Source: Aliiglaciecola sp. M165 (GTDB taxonomy: Bacteria > Pseudomonadota > Gammaproteobacteria > Enterobacterales > Alteromonadaceae). Taken from it: DNA of 64,000 nt. This document shows, piece after piece, positions 28,976-39,524 of the stretch. The notes below the pieces were generated by a model. That model was not told the DNA's origin. It ran no database searches and was given only the letters and a program-made list of their open reading frames with translations. Made by a program: the position numbers and the translations under genes. Position 1 is the stretch's first letter. Each line of letters opens with the position of its first letter. The DNA is taken from assembly GCF_007197995.1 (NCBI RefSeq), contig NZ_VKKH01000009.1, positions 310,001 through 374,000 of the forward strand. Reading direction: 5' to 3'.

Positions 28976-29794
28976 TTAGGATTCTTTATGCTCAGATTGA
29001 GATTCGACATTTTCGTCAATTTTAGTTGTCGCCCCTTCAAACTCACTATCTTCTTCTTCATGATCGCCCACAACATCTTCAAGCCGAACTTTTTCGACAC
29101 TTCTAAAGGTGTTGACAGGTCCCGCAAGGGCATATAAAGCAAAGACAATGAAAAGAACTAAGGACGGTTCTGTTGCGACAATAATGAAAACTAACATTAT
29201 CACTAATAACGCAACAAAAGGCACTTTACCGTGCCAGTCCACCTCTTTAAATGAGTTATATTTAAAGTTGCTGACCATCAGTAAACCAGCAAGACCAGTA
29301 ACAATAGCGACTACAATACCGTAGTCATTGCCGTTTAATCCGTATTCGCCGCCAACCCACACTAATCCGGCTACTAATGCGGCAGCAGCCGGACTTGCAA
29401 GTCCTTGGAAAAACCGTTTGTCTGCAGTGCCAAGCTGAGTATTGAATCTTGCCAATCGCAAGGCTGCGCCCGCGACATACACAAATGCTGCCAACCAACC
29501 TATTTTACCTAACCCAGTCAACCCCCAATTGTAAGCAACCAGCGCTGGTGCCATGCCAAAAGACACCATATCGGCCATAGAGTCATACTCAGCGCCAAAT
29601 TCGCTTTGAGTGTTAGTCATCCGAGCGACACGACCATCAAGGCCATCAAACACCATTGCAACAAAAATCGCCACTGCAGCGGCTTCAAAATGACCATTCA
29701 TTGAAGAAACAACAGCATAGAACCCCGAGAAAAGTCCCGCTGTAGTCAGTAAATTAGGTAATAAATAAATACCTTTGCGTTTCGTTTCAGCCAT
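28976..29794 (-). CDS. pssA: CDP-diacylglycerol-serine O-phosphatidyltransferase (PssA, membrane type)
   Basis: Makes phosphatidylserine, the precursor of phosphatidylethanolamine. The 272-residue product has the CDP-alcohol phosphotransferase signature DGLDGRVAR then GAEYDSMAD within residues 50-75, and several membrane helices. The C-terminal tail (from about 230) is highly acidic (DHEEEDSEFEG). ATG 29792-29794 follows a GGGAGGAT-type site. It is the Bacillus-type (type II) enzyme, not the E. coli soluble type. The neighbours are PEP-CTERM genes; a functional link is possible but unproven. Confidence 0.9.
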   Translation of the reverse strand: MAETKRKGIYLLPNLLTTAGLFSGFYAVVSSMNGHFEAAAVAIFVAMVFDGLDGRVARMTNTQSEFGAEYDSMADMVSFGMAPALVAYNWGLTGLGKIGWLAAFVYVAGAALRLARFNTQLGTADKRFFQGLASPAAAALVAGLVWVGGEYGLNGNDYGIVVAIVTGLAGLLMVSNFKYNSFKEVDWHGKVPFVALLVIMLVFIIVATEPSLVLFIVFALYALAGPVNTFRSVEKVRLEDVVGDHEEEDSEFEGATTKIDENVESQSEHKES

Positions 29795-30090
29795 TTATCC
29801 TCCCAAGCTTGTTCGATATAAGATAACACAGGGATACAAATCACGATATTAAATCCATCATGGAAATGATATATTGAAGGTGATTTGCCCATGGGAAAAA
29901 AATTAGTCGCCTATCAATAACACTAGTACCAAACACTGTCGAGATACTTTACAACTAGAAATACACCAGTCCCAATCACAATGTCAAAACATTGTTTTTA
30001 AATGACTTTATAGCGTAGGCATAGATTTTGCTTTGTTACGAATCAGTAGTCGGCATTGCCGTAGATTATAAGAATACCGGAAAAAGAATT

Positions 30091-30903
30091 ATGTTGAAAA
30101 AAGCACTGACAGGCATTTTTGCATTAACGTTAGCAAGTTATGCAAATGCAAGCACCACAACTTTTACGACGCAAAATTGGGATTTTTCGTCTAACAACGT
30201 TAGCGTTACTGGCGGTTCTTCAAACTCTCAGATCAATATGTCTGCAGGCGGTGTTAACGTAAAGGTTACTGCATGGTCATCAACGGGTGAAGGAGCGTGT
30301 AATTCGGGCCCAGAATGTGGGAATACCTTTCGTAGGGATACTGACCCTTTCATCGAAAGAGCTCAGCTCACAAATTACAGTTCTGGCTTAGGTGCAATTA
30401 ACGAAGACGAGAGTGACAACTCACCAAACCATGCTATCGATAGTCGCGGTCAAAACAGAGACGAGAAGGATTTTGACATGGTTTTGTTCAGCTTTGATGA
30501 AGCAGTCGAATTGACAGCCATCAATATAGGGTGGACAGGCGGCTACGACTCTGATGCAAGCATTCTTGGCTATCAAGGTGGCACAGATTTAGGCAGCACA
30601 CCATTTAGTGGTAACACTAAGTGGAGCGATTTGCTCAATCAAGGTTGGGATTTCAGACAAGACTCATTCAACATTGGAGTAGGCTCAGAGGCCGTGTCTT
30701 CTGGATTCGAATCTAAGTATTGGTTGGTTGGCGTTTATAATCCGGTTTTCGGAGGTTCGGTTAATCACGAAGGAAACGACGTTTTCAAACTTCGCTCAAT
30801 AAGCACTCAACTCACTCATCGAACTGAGGTTCCTGAACCAGCGACTTTTGCATTATTGTTGGCCGGCGTTGCCGCAGTTTTTCGTCGTAAGACAAAAGCA
30901 TAA
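30091..30903 (+). CDS. PEP-CTERM sorted surface protein (XDP1-like)
   Basis: The 270-residue product starts at ATG 30091 (MLKKALTGIFALTLASYANA, a signal peptide) after GGAAAAAG; the frame is open further upstream but without support. The C-terminus VPEPATFALLLAGVAAVFRRK is a PEP-CTERM signal. The body has AINEDESDNSPNHAIDS and QNRDEKDFDMVLFSFDEAVE; it resembles the exosortase-dependent XDP1 family from memory, with moderate certainty. The 296-base gap to pssA holds divergent promoters that I cannot define. A terminator follows. Confidence 0.82.
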   Translation: MLKKALTGIFALTLASYANASTTTFTTQNWDFSSNNVSVTGGSSNSQINMSAGGVNVKVTAWSSTGEGACNSGPECGNTFRRDTDPFIERAQLTNYSSGLGAINEDESDNSPNHAIDSRGQNRDEKDFDMVLFSFDEAVELTAINIGWTGGYDSDASILGYQGGTDLGSTPFSGNTKWSDLLNQGWDFRQDSFNIGVGSEAVSSGFESKYWLVGVYNPVFGGSVNHEGNDVFKLRSISTQLTHRTEVPEPATFALLLAGVAAVFRRKTKA

Positions 30904-30920
30904 ACATATAGATTGTGGAA

Positions 30921-30944
30921 AAAGACGGTTCGCCGTCTTTTTTT
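30921..30944 (+). terminator. Terminator after the second PEP-CTERM gene
   Basis: AAAGACGG, loop TTCG, CCGTCTTT, then more T (total T run seven). The stable TTCG tetraloop is typical of strong intrinsic terminators. Confidence 0.9.
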
Positions 30945-31110
30945 ATGCCTGATTTTTCTACTTTTAACGAGCTATGCCAGAAAACTTGCTGTACTTATGA
31001 ATGCAGCCATCTCCTTTGGTGAATGGTATTTAGCCAGTGTAAAAAATACTGACTTTCATGTATCTTAGAGGTCGCAGTTTGTCCACTATTCCATTTAAGA
31101 GAGATTTCAC

Positions 31111-33894
31111 GTGATTAAAGTAGTTAAATCTAGTCTATTAATCGGTTTAACCTTATTTGCTACTGCGTCATTTTCCCAAAGTAGCAGTGAATACTATGAA
31201 AGAGCCCTGGCCTCATTTGAAGAACAAGATTTTGAAGCGTCTTATATTCATCTAAAAAATAGCTTACAAAAAGACGAAGATAACTTACCTGCCAAAATTC
31301 TAATGGGAAAGGTTTTGTTGATCAGTGGTTATCTGCAAGAATCAGAAGAAGTATTGGAAGAAGCGTTGACCTTAGGAGCTGATCCAAGTCTAGTGGTTGA
31401 TACCATTGGTAAAGTTTGGTTATTCACCGGTCAAAACGATAAAATTATCGATAGTGATTTTAAAAATCTAACTCCCAAAGCAGCAACAGATTGGCAAATA
31501 ATTGTTGCTGCAGCCAATCAAAATTTAAGTAATATTGAAGGGGCTCGAGAGGGTTACTTAAAAGCACTAAGGACTGATCCTAATCGCGTTCGAACCCACA
31601 ATGCTCTCGCTTCATTGGAGTTAAATGAAGGCAATTATGAATTGGCAAAATCTTACTTAGATCAGTCTTTTAAACTGGATGATCAGGATGCACAAACCTG
31701 GCGTTTTCTAGGCGATTATTATCTTCGTCAAAAACAAGTTGACCAAGCTATAGAGATCTACCGCACTAGTTATAACTTAGACAATGAAGACCCACTAATA
31801 AAACGTTCATTGGTCACCGCCTATCTGCAAAAACAAGATATCAATTCAGCAAAAGAACTGTTAGATGAAATATTGAAGCAGACGCCTGGCGACCCTACAG
31901 GCATGTTACTCAAAGCTTGGATATTAGCGAAAAATCAATTGAGTGATGATGCAGCTCGGGAACTGGAAAACTTAAGTGCGCAGTTAGCAGGACTCACAGG
32001 CGAAACCTTGCAAGAAGATCCTTCTTTAATCTATGTTAGCGCCCTTTCTGCCTTCGCGTTGCAAAACTACCTGCAAGCAAAAACGCACTTCATTCAATAT
32101 CTTAACTTTGTTCCAAACAATGTGGAAGCTGTTGCATTGCTCGCACAAACACACGTCAAACTGAACGAACAAAAACTAGCCCTTGAAGCCATGCAAAGGC
32201 ACGAAAGAGAGTTGATGAAGAATATCGAATCGGCACTATTGCTTGCCGAATTGTATCTCGCCGATAACAAAGCGTTTAAAGCGGTAGAAATTACCTCGAA
32301 GCTAAACGAACAATATCCTGACAACCCTAGTGTGGAGCTATTGGAAATTAAAACTCTTGCATCAAGGGGCAAGTTCGACGAGGCAGTCAATAAACTAAAT
32401 CGTTCGCCTAACGTCAATAACATACGTTTTGTTATTACTCGGGCTCAACTATATATCGATATGGGGAATATACAAGAAGCCAATGAGATTGCTGATAAGT
32501 TGCTGGAAGTAGCGCCAGATAACATCGATTTTTTAAACATCAAGGCAGCTATTTTAATCCGTTTGAAACGTTTGGCCGATGCGGAAACGTTTCTCGACAA
32601 AGCCCTAGCGATTAACCCTGAGCACTTTGCCGCACGGTTTAATAAAGCAAACTTGCTAAGTTCTCGCGGTCAACATCAAGAAGCGTTAAACATTGTTGAT
32701 CAGCTCAATCAAATTCGTCCAGACACAGTCAGTGTTTTAACGTTATTAGCACGCAATCAATTTAATGCCGGAATTGTTGACCCCGCCATTGATAATCTAC
32801 AGCGAGTATTAGAAAAGGATATTGATAATCTCACGGCGTTGGAATTGTTGGCGACAATTTATGCTCAACGCGGTGAACTGGACCGCGCCGTCAGACAACT
32901 CAATATAGCGATTAAAACTGAGCCGGAAGAACCTAAATACCAAATGCAAAGGGCTGAGTTATATTTGGCATTAAAACAATTTGATCGTGCGAAACGAGAG
33001 CTTCGCAAGATAAAGTCTTTAGTTACAGATGATCCTGTTGGGTTAGTTGAATTGAGTAAAATTCAATTTAGAGCAAGTGAATTGGAAGCGGCCAAACAGA
33101 GCATCGCTGAAGCCCATGCAATCCACCCCGACAGCTTATTTTTAACTACGGAATTTGTTCGAGTTCACCTGGCTTCTAATGACTACGTGACCGCCCGTGA
33201 CATGCTAAACACTTGGCTAACAGGTGACAAACAAGAACCACAATTGCTGGTACTCTCAGGAGATGTCTATTTAGCACAACAAGACAAAGTAAAAGCGGCT
33301 CAAGAGTATGCAAAAGCACTGGATGCAGCAAATGGCTACCGTGTAGCACTGGCGAAATATTATCAATTGGCCTCTGAAGGCATAGACGTTGCCGGATTTG
33401 AGAAAAGGATTACAAAACTTGTTGCTGAATCTTCACAGGATCATTTCCAGCGTAACTTACTGGCTGACTTTTTTGTTAATCAAGGTCGCATGGATGAAGC
33501 GATGCCGCACTACAAGAGATTATTGGAAGTGGATGCCTTACCCAACAAAGCATTTATTTTAAATAACCTGGCAAATATATACGTTAATAAAGACCTAAAT
33601 AAAGCGGAAGAATACATTAATTTAGCACTTCAAGAAGGTGTTGAAGTTGCCGCAATTTACGATACGCAGGGTTGGATTAAGTCACTCAATGGCAAACATC
33701 AGGAAGCGCTCACAATATTGCGTAAAGCTTATGCAATGAATTCCGACGATCCCTCTAACCAATACCATCTTGCCTATACGCTTCATAAACTAGGCAGAAA
33801 CTCAGAGGCTAAGTCTTCGTTAAATCGAGCCTTATCGACTAGTTATCCCTTCAATGAACGGCAAGACGCCTTATTGCTGATGGAAAAACTATAA
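31111..33894 (+). CDS. prsT: PEP-CTERM system TPR-repeat protein PrsT
   Basis: The 927-residue product is a signal peptide followed by a long array of tetratricopeptide repeats (about residues 25-920), as in PrsT proteins that accompany exosortase/exopolysaccharide systems. The start is GTG 31111 with AAGAGAG upstream. In most genomes prsT sits with exosortase (xrtA/epsH), prsK and prsR in an EPS locus; here it stands alone, between a PEP-CTERM gene and clpB. It is probably periplasmic or outer-membrane associated. Precise role is unknown. Confidence 0.85.
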   Translation: MIKVVKSSLLIGLTLFATASFSQSSSEYYERALASFEEQDFEASYIHLKNSLQKDEDNLPAKILMGKVLLISGYLQESEEVLEEALTLGADPSLVVDTIGKVWLFTGQNDKIIDSDFKNLTPKAATDWQIIVAAANQNLSNIEGAREGYLKALRTDPNRVRTHNALASLELNEGNYELAKSYLDQSFKLDDQDAQTWRFLGDYYLRQKQVDQAIEIYRTSYNLDNEDPLIKRSLVTAYLQKQDINSAKELLDEILKQTPGDPTGMLLKAWILAKNQLSDDAARELENLSAQLAGLTGETLQEDPSLIYVSALSAFALQNYLQAKTHFIQYLNFVPNNVEAVALLAQTHVKLNEQKLALEAMQRHERELMKNIESALLLAELYLADNKAFKAVEITSKLNEQYPDNPSVELLEIKTLASRGKFDEAVNKLNRSPNVNNIRFVITRAQLYIDMGNIQEANEIADKLLEVAPDNIDFLNIKAAILIRLKRLADAETFLDKALAINPEHFAARFNKANLLSSRGQHQEALNIVDQLNQIRPDTVSVLTLLARNQFNAGIVDPAIDNLQRVLEKDIDNLTALELLATIYAQRGELDRAVRQLNIAIKTEPEEPKYQMQRAELYLALKQFDRAKRELRKIKSLVTDDPVGLVELSKIQFRASELEAAKQSIAEAHAIHPDSLFLTTEFVRVHLASNDYVTARDMLNTWLTGDKQEPQLLVLSGDVYLAQQDKVKAAQEYAKALDAANGYRVALAKYYQLASEGIDVAGFEKRITKLVAESSQDHFQRNLLADFFVNQGRMDEAMPHYKRLLEVDALPNKAFILNNLANIYVNKDLNKAEEYINLALQEGVEVAAIYDTQGWIKSLNGKHQEALTILRKAYAMNSDDPSNQYHLAYTLHKLGRNSEAKSSLNRALSTSYPFNERQDALLLMEKL

Positions 33895-33925
33895 ACTAAT
33901 ACTTGCCAGTTGATAACAAGCAAAT

Positions 33926-33953
33926 CGCCAGCGATTATATCGCTGGCGTTTTT
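33926..33953 (+). terminator. Terminator between prsT and clpB
   Basis: CGCCAGCGA (33926-33934) and TCGCTGGCG (33940-33948) form a 9-base-pair stem followed by TTTTT. It ends prsT; the minus strand lacks a good T run after the stem, so clpB termination there would be weak. Confidence 0.85.
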
Positions 33954-33969
33954 AGTTGTGATTGCCCGG

Positions 33970-36543
33970 TTAACTGAGTACTTGTAAAGTTTCCCCATCA
34001 GAATCAATCCGAATAGTGCTGTCAGGTTGTAATTCACCTGAAAGCAGTTTCTGCGCAAGTGGGTTCTCAATCTCAGTCTGAATTGCTCTTTTAAGCGGTC
34101 TAGCCCCATAAACGGGATCAAAACCTGCTTCAGCAATTTTCTCGAGTGCCTGCTGGGATAATTCCAATTTATATCCTTTTTCATTCAGACGTTGTCGCAA
34201 GGACAATAACTGGATTTTTGCAATTGCCTTAATTTGCTCAATTCCAAGTGGATGAAACACGACAGAATCATCGATTCTATTGATAAACTCTGGTCTGAAG
34301 TGCTGTCCAACTATATCCATTACGAGCTTTTTCATCTCTTCGTATTGGCTCTCCAGGTGTTTATCTTGGATCACGTCCGAACCAATATTCGAGGTCATGA
34401 TGACCACCGTATTTTTAAAGTCTACTGTGCGTCCCTGGCCATCGGTCAATCGACCATCATCCAGCACTTGCAAAAGAATGTTGAACACATCGGGATGAGC
34501 TTTTTCCACCTCATCTAATAAGATGACCGAATAAGGCTTGCGGCGCACAGCTTCGGTGAGGTAGCCACCTTCTTCGTATCCTACGTAACCAGGAGGCGCG
34601 CCGACCAACCTTGCAACGGAGTGTTTCTCCATGAATTCAGACATGTCAATGCGTACCATGGCTTGTTCGGTATCAAACATAAATCCTGCCAACGCCTTAC
34701 ATAGCTCTGTTTTACCAACACCTGTCGGCCCGAGGAACAAGAACGAACCAATCGGCCGACTTGGGTCGGATAAACCTGCACGGGATCGGCGGATTGCATT
34801 CGATACTGCACTAACCGCTTCGGATTGCCCCACTACTCTGCTATGGAGCACTTCTTCCATGCGTAGCAGCTTTTCTTTTTCGCCTTCTAGCATTTTACTT
34901 ACAGGAATACCGGTCCAGCGAGACAGTACATCAGCGATTTCGTTTTCGGTGACTTTATTTTTTACCAGTTGCGTCTCGGTTTGCTCACTCTCTGCGGCCT
35001 GTTCCAATTTAAGCTCTAGCTCAGGAATACGGCCATATTGTAACTCTGACATGCGACTCAAATCTGATGCTCTTCGGGCGATTTCCATATCTAGTTTGGC
35101 TTGCTCCAGCTCAGATTTTATTGATTGTGTGCCTTGCATCGCCGATTTTTCAGAATTCCAAATTGACTCCAGTTCGCCATATTTAATTTCTGCTTGTTCC
35201 CGCTCCAACTCGATAAGCTCGAGCCGTTTATGACTCGCATCATCCTTTTCCTTGGCCAATGCCTGCTCTTCGAGTTTCAATTGAATGATTCGGCGTTCCA
35301 ACCTGTCCATATCTTCAGGTTTGGAATCCATTTGTAACCTAATGCTAGAGGCCGCTTCATCAATCAGATCAATGGCTTTATCTGGCAACTGACGATCCGA
35401 TATATATCGATGGGACAAGGATGCTGCAGCGACGATAGCCGGATCAGTTATATCAACGGAATGATGAAGCTCATAACGCTCTTTTAAACCGCGAAGTATC
35501 GCGATGGTATCTTCAACGCTAGGTTGATCCACTTGGACTTTTTGAAAACGACGCTCAAGTGCCGCATCTTTTTCGATGTATTGACGATATTCATCCAGAG
35601 TTGTTGCACCAACGCAGTGAAGTTCCCCTCTGGCTAACGCTGGTTTGAGCATGTTCCCGGCGTCCATGGCGCCTTCACCTTTACCAGCGCCGACCATGGT
35701 ATGCAACTCATCGATAAACAGTATGACCCTGCCCTCTTCTTTAGACAGTTCATTGAGCACGGCTTTGAGGCGCTCTTCAAATTCACCACGGAATTTTGCC
35801 CCGGCAACCAAAGCGCCCATATCCAAGGCAAGCACACGTTTGTTTTTGAGTCCTTCTGGTACCTCTGAATTGATAATACGTTGTGCTAATCCTTCGACGA
35901 TGGCCGTTTTACCCACACCGGGCTCTCCAATTAACACAGGGTTATTTTTGGTGCGTCTTTGTAGAACTTGAATGGTGCGGCGTATCTCTTCGTCCCGTCC
36001 GATTACAGGATCTAACTTTCCTTGCTCAGCGCGCTCTGTGAGATCAGTAGTAAACTTTTCGAGTGCCTGGCGCACATCTTCAGCATTCGGATCCGTGACT
36101 TTTTGACCACCACGCATCTTTTCTATGCCCTTTTCGACTACTTCTTGGGTGATACCCAGTTGTTTGAAGATTTCACCTAATTTGCCTTTGTCTTCAACCG
36201 CGGCAAGCACAAAAATTTCCGAACTGATATATTCGTCTTTGCGTTTTTGCGCAATTTTATCGCTAAGGTTGAGTAAGACAATAGTGTCTTTACTGAGTTG
36301 AACATCCCCCCCAATGCCATCTACGCGGGGCAATCGTTCTATGGCCTCAGCCAGAGAAGAGCGCAATGCATTAACGTTAATATTTGCGCTATCTAATAGC
36401 GGGCGGATCGAACCTCCTTGCTGATTTAGCAATGCCGTCATCAAATGAACTGGGTCAATGTATTGATGATCTCTTCCTAACGCAATGGATTGTGCGTCAG
36501 AGATTGCCATCTGGAATTTACTGGTAAATCTATCTAATCGCAT
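33970..36543 (-). CDS. clpB: Disaggregase chaperone ClpB
   Basis: A Hsp100 ATPase that, with DnaK, extracts proteins from aggregates. It has 857 residues: an N-domain, first AAA+ module ([10 protein letters not shown]), a coiled-coil M domain (about 400-520, Glu/Lys/Gln rich) and second AAA+ module ([21 protein letters not shown]). The start ATG 36541-36543 follows TAGGAAC. A sigma-32 promoter lies just upstream. Confidence 0.98.
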   Translation of the reverse strand: MRLDRFTSKFQMAISDAQSIALGRDHQYIDPVHLMTALLNQQGGSIRPLLDSANINVNALRSSLAEAIERLPRVDGIGGDVQLSKDTIVLLNLSDKIAQKRKDEYISSEIFVLAAVEDKGKLGEIFKQLGITQEVVEKGIEKMRGGQKVTDPNAEDVRQALEKFTTDLTERAEQGKLDPVIGRDEEIRRTIQVLQRRTKNNPVLIGEPGVGKTAIVEGLAQRIINSEVPEGLKNKRVLALDMGALVAGAKFRGEFEERLKAVLNELSKEEGRVILFIDELHTMVGAGKGEGAMDAGNMLKPALARGELHCVGATTLDEYRQYIEKDAALERRFQKVQVDQPSVEDTIAILRGLKERYELHHSVDITDPAIVAAASLSHRYISDRQLPDKAIDLIDEAASSIRLQMDSKPEDMDRLERRIIQLKLEEQALAKEKDDASHKRLELIELEREQAEIKYGELESIWNSEKSAMQGTQSIKSELEQAKLDMEIARRASDLSRMSELQYGRIPELELKLEQAAESEQTETQLVKNKVTENEIADVLSRWTGIPVSKMLEGEKEKLLRMEEVLHSRVVGQSEAVSAVSNAIRRSRAGLSDPSRPIGSFLFLGPTGVGKTELCKALAGFMFDTEQAMVRIDMSEFMEKHSVARLVGAPPGYVGYEEGGYLTEAVRRKPYSVILLDEVEKAHPDVFNILLQVLDDGRLTDGQGRTVDFKNTVVIMTSNIGSDVIQDKHLESQYEEMKKLVMDIVGQHFRPEFINRIDDSVVFHPLGIEQIKAIAKIQLLSLRQRLNEKGYKLELSQQALEKIAEAGFDPVYGARPLKRAIQTEIENPLAQKLLSGELQPDSTIRIDSDGETLQVLS

Positions 36544-36573
36544 AAATTGTTCCTAAAAAATAACTTAAACAAT

Positions 36574-36602
36574 TAATGGGACCGAAAACCCTTTGATTCA
36601 AG
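36574..36602 (-). promoter_or_regulatory. Sigma-32 heat-shock promoter of clpB
   Basis: On the minus strand CTTGAAT (36596-36602), 14 bases, then TCCCATTA (36574-36581). This closely fits the sigma-32 consensus CTTGAAA-N13..17-CCCCATNT. The distance to the clpB start is about 30 bases. Confidence 0.8.
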
Positions 36603-36786
36603 ATAAAGAGTCAAATCTCTTGATCCAGATTAGATATTGAAGTGACCGTAACGCAAAAAAGAACACTACAATCAACTTAAAATACGCATTTATTTCAATA
36701 ACTTATCACAACATAGCAATTAAATAGTATTGAGCTATGTCAACAGGGATTGCTTATTCCGAGCAGCGCTTAAAACCCTCCAACAC

Positions 36787-37542
36787 TTAGGGTTTTAAAT
36801 AAATCCCACTGATAAAGCGGCCAGTATGTGACACGTTATTATTTTGCGCGTGCCGGTGCGAAAAGAAGGCGTTATGCTGTTCAAACGTGCAAATACCACT
36901 GTTGATAACATCTGGTACATGCATTGAATGTAAAATAGTTTCAATGATTGCAAACAGACTACATCTAAATTTGCCCGCTTGTTTATCTTCGACAAAGGCT
37001 TCGGGATATTGCTCAAACGCTGATTTAACATCTTCACCTACCTGAAAATGCGTTTGGGAAATGTGCGGCCCAACCCAGATTGTCAGTGATTCAGGAGTAA
37101 CAGGTAGTGCCGTGATTGTATTTTGTATCACACCACTGGCCAACCCCCGCCATCCTGCATGGATAGCGGCGACACAGGAAGCGCTCTGGTCGGCAATCAA
37201 GATTGGGGCACAATCGGCCGTTAACACACCGCAAACCGTTGCTTTTTGCGAGGTAAAACTCGCATCTGCCTTAGCCGGTTCCAAACTCAGAAAATAATCG
37301 TCAGTGACTTTCACGCAACGACTAGAATGCACTTGATTCAACCAGGCAATGCGTTCACTCATCGGCAAAAACTCTCGATTACTGATAACATCATTTGAGT
37401 CATCCCCCACATGTAAGGCCAGATTATTAGAATCATAGGGGGTTTCACTATCGCCCCCGTTACGATTGGAATAAAACGCACACACTCCCTCAGGGAGTTG
37501 CCAATGTGGGGTTATAACCGAAGTTGCCAGTTGCTCAGTCAT
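36787..37542 (-). CDS. pgeF: Polyphenol oxidase family protein PgeF (YfiH/laccase domain)
   Basis: The 251-residue product belongs to the YfiH/PF02578 family, in which E. coli PgeF is linked to peptidoglycan editing (removal of mis-incorporated L-Ser containing precursors). Metal-site motifs are LTADCAPIL and AIHAGWRG plus the N-terminal HSSRC. I start at ATG 37540-37542 (MTEQLATSV), overlapping the rluD stop by 8 bases; the frame open to 37584 lies within rluD. rluD-pgeF (yfiH) is a conserved pair. Confidence 0.92.
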   Translation of the reverse strand: MTEQLATSVITPHWQLPEGVCAFYSNRNGGDSETPYDSNNLALHVGDDSNDVISNREFLPMSERIAWLNQVHSSRCVKVTDDYFLSLEPAKADASFTSQKATVCGVLTADCAPILIADQSASCVAAIHAGWRGLASGVIQNTITALPVTPESLTIWVGPHISQTHFQVGEDVKSAFEQYPEAFVEDKQAGKFRCSLFAIIETILHSMHVPDVINSGICTFEQHNAFFSHRHAQNNNVSHTGRFISGIYLKP

Positions 37543-38518
37543 CTGCGATCCCGTGTTCTTTAGTGTCTTCTTGTAATACCGCAAGTAACTCTACCATATC
37601 TTCAGGAAGTGGTGCATGCCAACTCATCCATTCTCCAGTAATCGGGTGAAACAACTCAAGTTGAATAGCATGCAACGCTTGGCGCTTAAAGCCGCGCAAC
37701 ATATCTATCATGTTTTCAGAACAGGCTTTCGGCAAGCGAGGGCGCCCTCCATAAAGTACGTCACCTACCAGTGGGTATTTTAAGTGAGACATATGAACTC
37801 TAATCTGATGAGTGCGTCCGGATTCCAATTTCAGTCGAATGTGTGTATGAGCTCGAAATTTTTGTTTAACTCGATAATGGGTAACTGCTGGCTTTCCTGT
37901 CTCTCTGATTGCCATACTGGTGCGTTTTGTTGGATGCCGCCCGATCGGTGCATCAACAACACCACCTGCAACCATGGTTCCATAGACAACTGCTTCGTAT
38001 TCACGACTGATCTCTCTGGCTTGCAGACTTTCTACCAGGTGTGTTTGAGCTGGGACCGTTTTTGCAACGACCATGAGTCCGGTAGTGTCTTTGTCTAGTC
38101 GATGCACAATGCCAGCTCTGGGTACAGACGCAACTTCCGGAGCATGATTCAACAAAGCGTTTAGCACGGTTCCATCTGCATTGCCGGCACCAGGATGTAC
38201 CACCAGATCTGCCGGTTTGTTAATGACTAATAAATGTTCGTCCTCGAACACAATATTTAATGAGATGTCTTGGGCTTGATGCTGCTCTTGAATTTCGAGC
38301 GATGCATTTATCTCAACAGCTTCGTTGCCTAAAACTTTTTCTCGTGGTTTATCCCAAATTTCTCCATTAATCGAGACTTTTCCGGCCAAAATCCATTCTT
38401 TTATGCGAGATCTTGAATAATCGGGGAACAATTGCGCTAATGCTTGATCTAATCGCTTACCCAAAAGACTTTCTGGTATTTCTGCGCTTAGAAGAACAGC
38501 TTGTTGGTGGGTTGACAT
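37535..38518 (-). CDS. rluD: 23S rRNA pseudouridine synthase RluD
   Basis: Makes the pseudouridines of helix 69 in 23S rRNA. It has 327 residues from ATG 38516-38518 (MSTHQQAVLLSAEIPES), chosen over an upstream ATG at 38566 because the family starts here and AGGA lies upstream. It has an N-terminal S4 domain (KRLDQALAQLFPDYSRSRIK) and the catalytic motif AGIVHRLDKDTTGL with the active Asp. It is divergent from bamD, the usual arrangement. Confidence 0.95.
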   Translation of the reverse strand: MSTHQQAVLLSAEIPESLLGKRLDQALAQLFPDYSRSRIKEWILAGKVSINGEIWDKPREKVLGNEAVEINASLEIQEQHQAQDISLNIVFEDEHLLVINKPADLVVHPGAGNADGTVLNALLNHAPEVASVPRAGIVHRLDKDTTGLMVVAKTVPAQTHLVESLQAREISREYEAVVYGTMVAGGVVDAPIGRHPTKRTSMAIRETGKPAVTHYRVKQKFRAHTHIRLKLESGRTHQIRVHMSHLKYPLVGDVLYGGRPRLPKACSENMIDMLRGFKRQALHAIQLELFHPITGEWMSWHAPLPEDMVELLAVLQEDTKEHGIADD

Positions 38519-38655
38519 GTAAAAAAGCGTCCTGTCAGTCAATGATGGTGGCAATAAAAAGTGCATCCCTTAGATCCCTAAGGTAGAATGCATCGATAAA
38601 TTGAATGATAAAAACTTAAGTTTAGCGGATTTTTGTATGCTGCTGAATGCTTATA

Positions 38656-39438
38656 ATGAAAAAGAGTAATATGACACCTAAACATTCATTCTTCAAAATA
38701 GCTCTACTCCTATCGGCGGTCACTTTATATGGCTGTTCTACCTCTCCAGATGAGGACGACGCTTTGCTTGCGAATCGCAGTGAAAGTGCTCTATATGAAC
38801 AAGCTCAGCAAAGCATGGCTCAAGGCAACTTTAATGTAGCGTCAAATATATTGGGGGCGCTTGATTCGCGCTTCCCGTTTGGTCCTCATTCGCACCAGGT
38901 GCAGCTAGATCTGATTTATTCCTACTATAAAATTGGTAAAGCCGATGAAGCATTAGCGACGATCGACCGTTTTGTTAGATTGAACCCTAACCATTCTGAT
39001 GTTGATTACGCTTTGTACATGCGCGGCTTAACCAATATGGATTCTGATAAAAACCTGTTCCAAGAATTGGTAGGAATGGATCGCTCAGATCGAGATCCTT
39101 CCCGTTCACGAGAAGCATTTGACGATTTCCGCCGCTTAATTAATAAGTTTCCAAACAGCAAATATGCTGCTGACTCAAAAAAGCGTATGGTTTACATTAA
39201 AAATCGCTTAGCCAAATATGAAATTGCCATCGCACGATTTTATATGCGTCGCGAAGCCTTTGTTGCCGCTGCCAATCGGGGAAGATATGTTTTGGAATAC
39301 TATCCAGATTCAACCGAAATCCAGCGAGCGTTAGAAATTATGGTTGAGTGTTATGATCAACTTGATTTGACCGACTTGAAAAATAACGCACTAAAGACGT
39401 TGCGACTCAACTTTCCTGACAGCACCTACTCAGGCTAG
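38656..39438 (+). CDS. bamD: Outer-membrane assembly lipoprotein BamD
   Basis: An essential part of the BAM complex that inserts beta-barrel proteins. The product has about 260 residues with a lipobox (VTLYGCSTSP) and TPR repeats that include FPFGPHSHQVQLDLIYSYY and RLINKFPNSKYA. The start may be ATG 38656 (MKKSNM) or ATG 38671 (MTPKHS); neither has a strong ribosome binding site. It is divergent from rluD and followed by a strong bidirectional terminator. Confidence 0.94.
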   Translation: MKKSNMTPKHSFFKIALLLSAVTLYGCSTSPDEDDALLANRSESALYEQAQQSMAQGNFNVASNILGALDSRFPFGPHSHQVQLDLIYSYYKIGKADEALATIDRFVRLNPNHSDVDYALYMRGLTNMDSDKNLFQELVGMDRSDRDPSRSREAFDDFRRLINKFPNSKYAADSKKRMVYIKNRLAKYEIAIARFYMRREAFVAAANRGRYVLEYYPDSTEIQRALEIMVECYDQLDLTDLKNNALKTLRLNFPDSTYSG

Positions 39439-39462
39439 TTGTCCTATTTGGCAAATAAAAAA

Positions 39463-39485
39463 ACGCGCTTAATAGCGCGTTTTTT
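39463..39485. terminator. Bidirectional terminator between bamD and the anti-sigma gene
   Basis: ACGCGCT (39463-39469), loop TAAT, AGCGCGT (39474-39480), flanked by A on the left and T on the right. It works for bamD (+) and for the sigma/anti-sigma operon (-). Confidence 0.88.
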
Positions 39486-39524
39486 GTTCGAGAAGGTGTG
39501 CCACCTCTATGACTTAATTAACCT

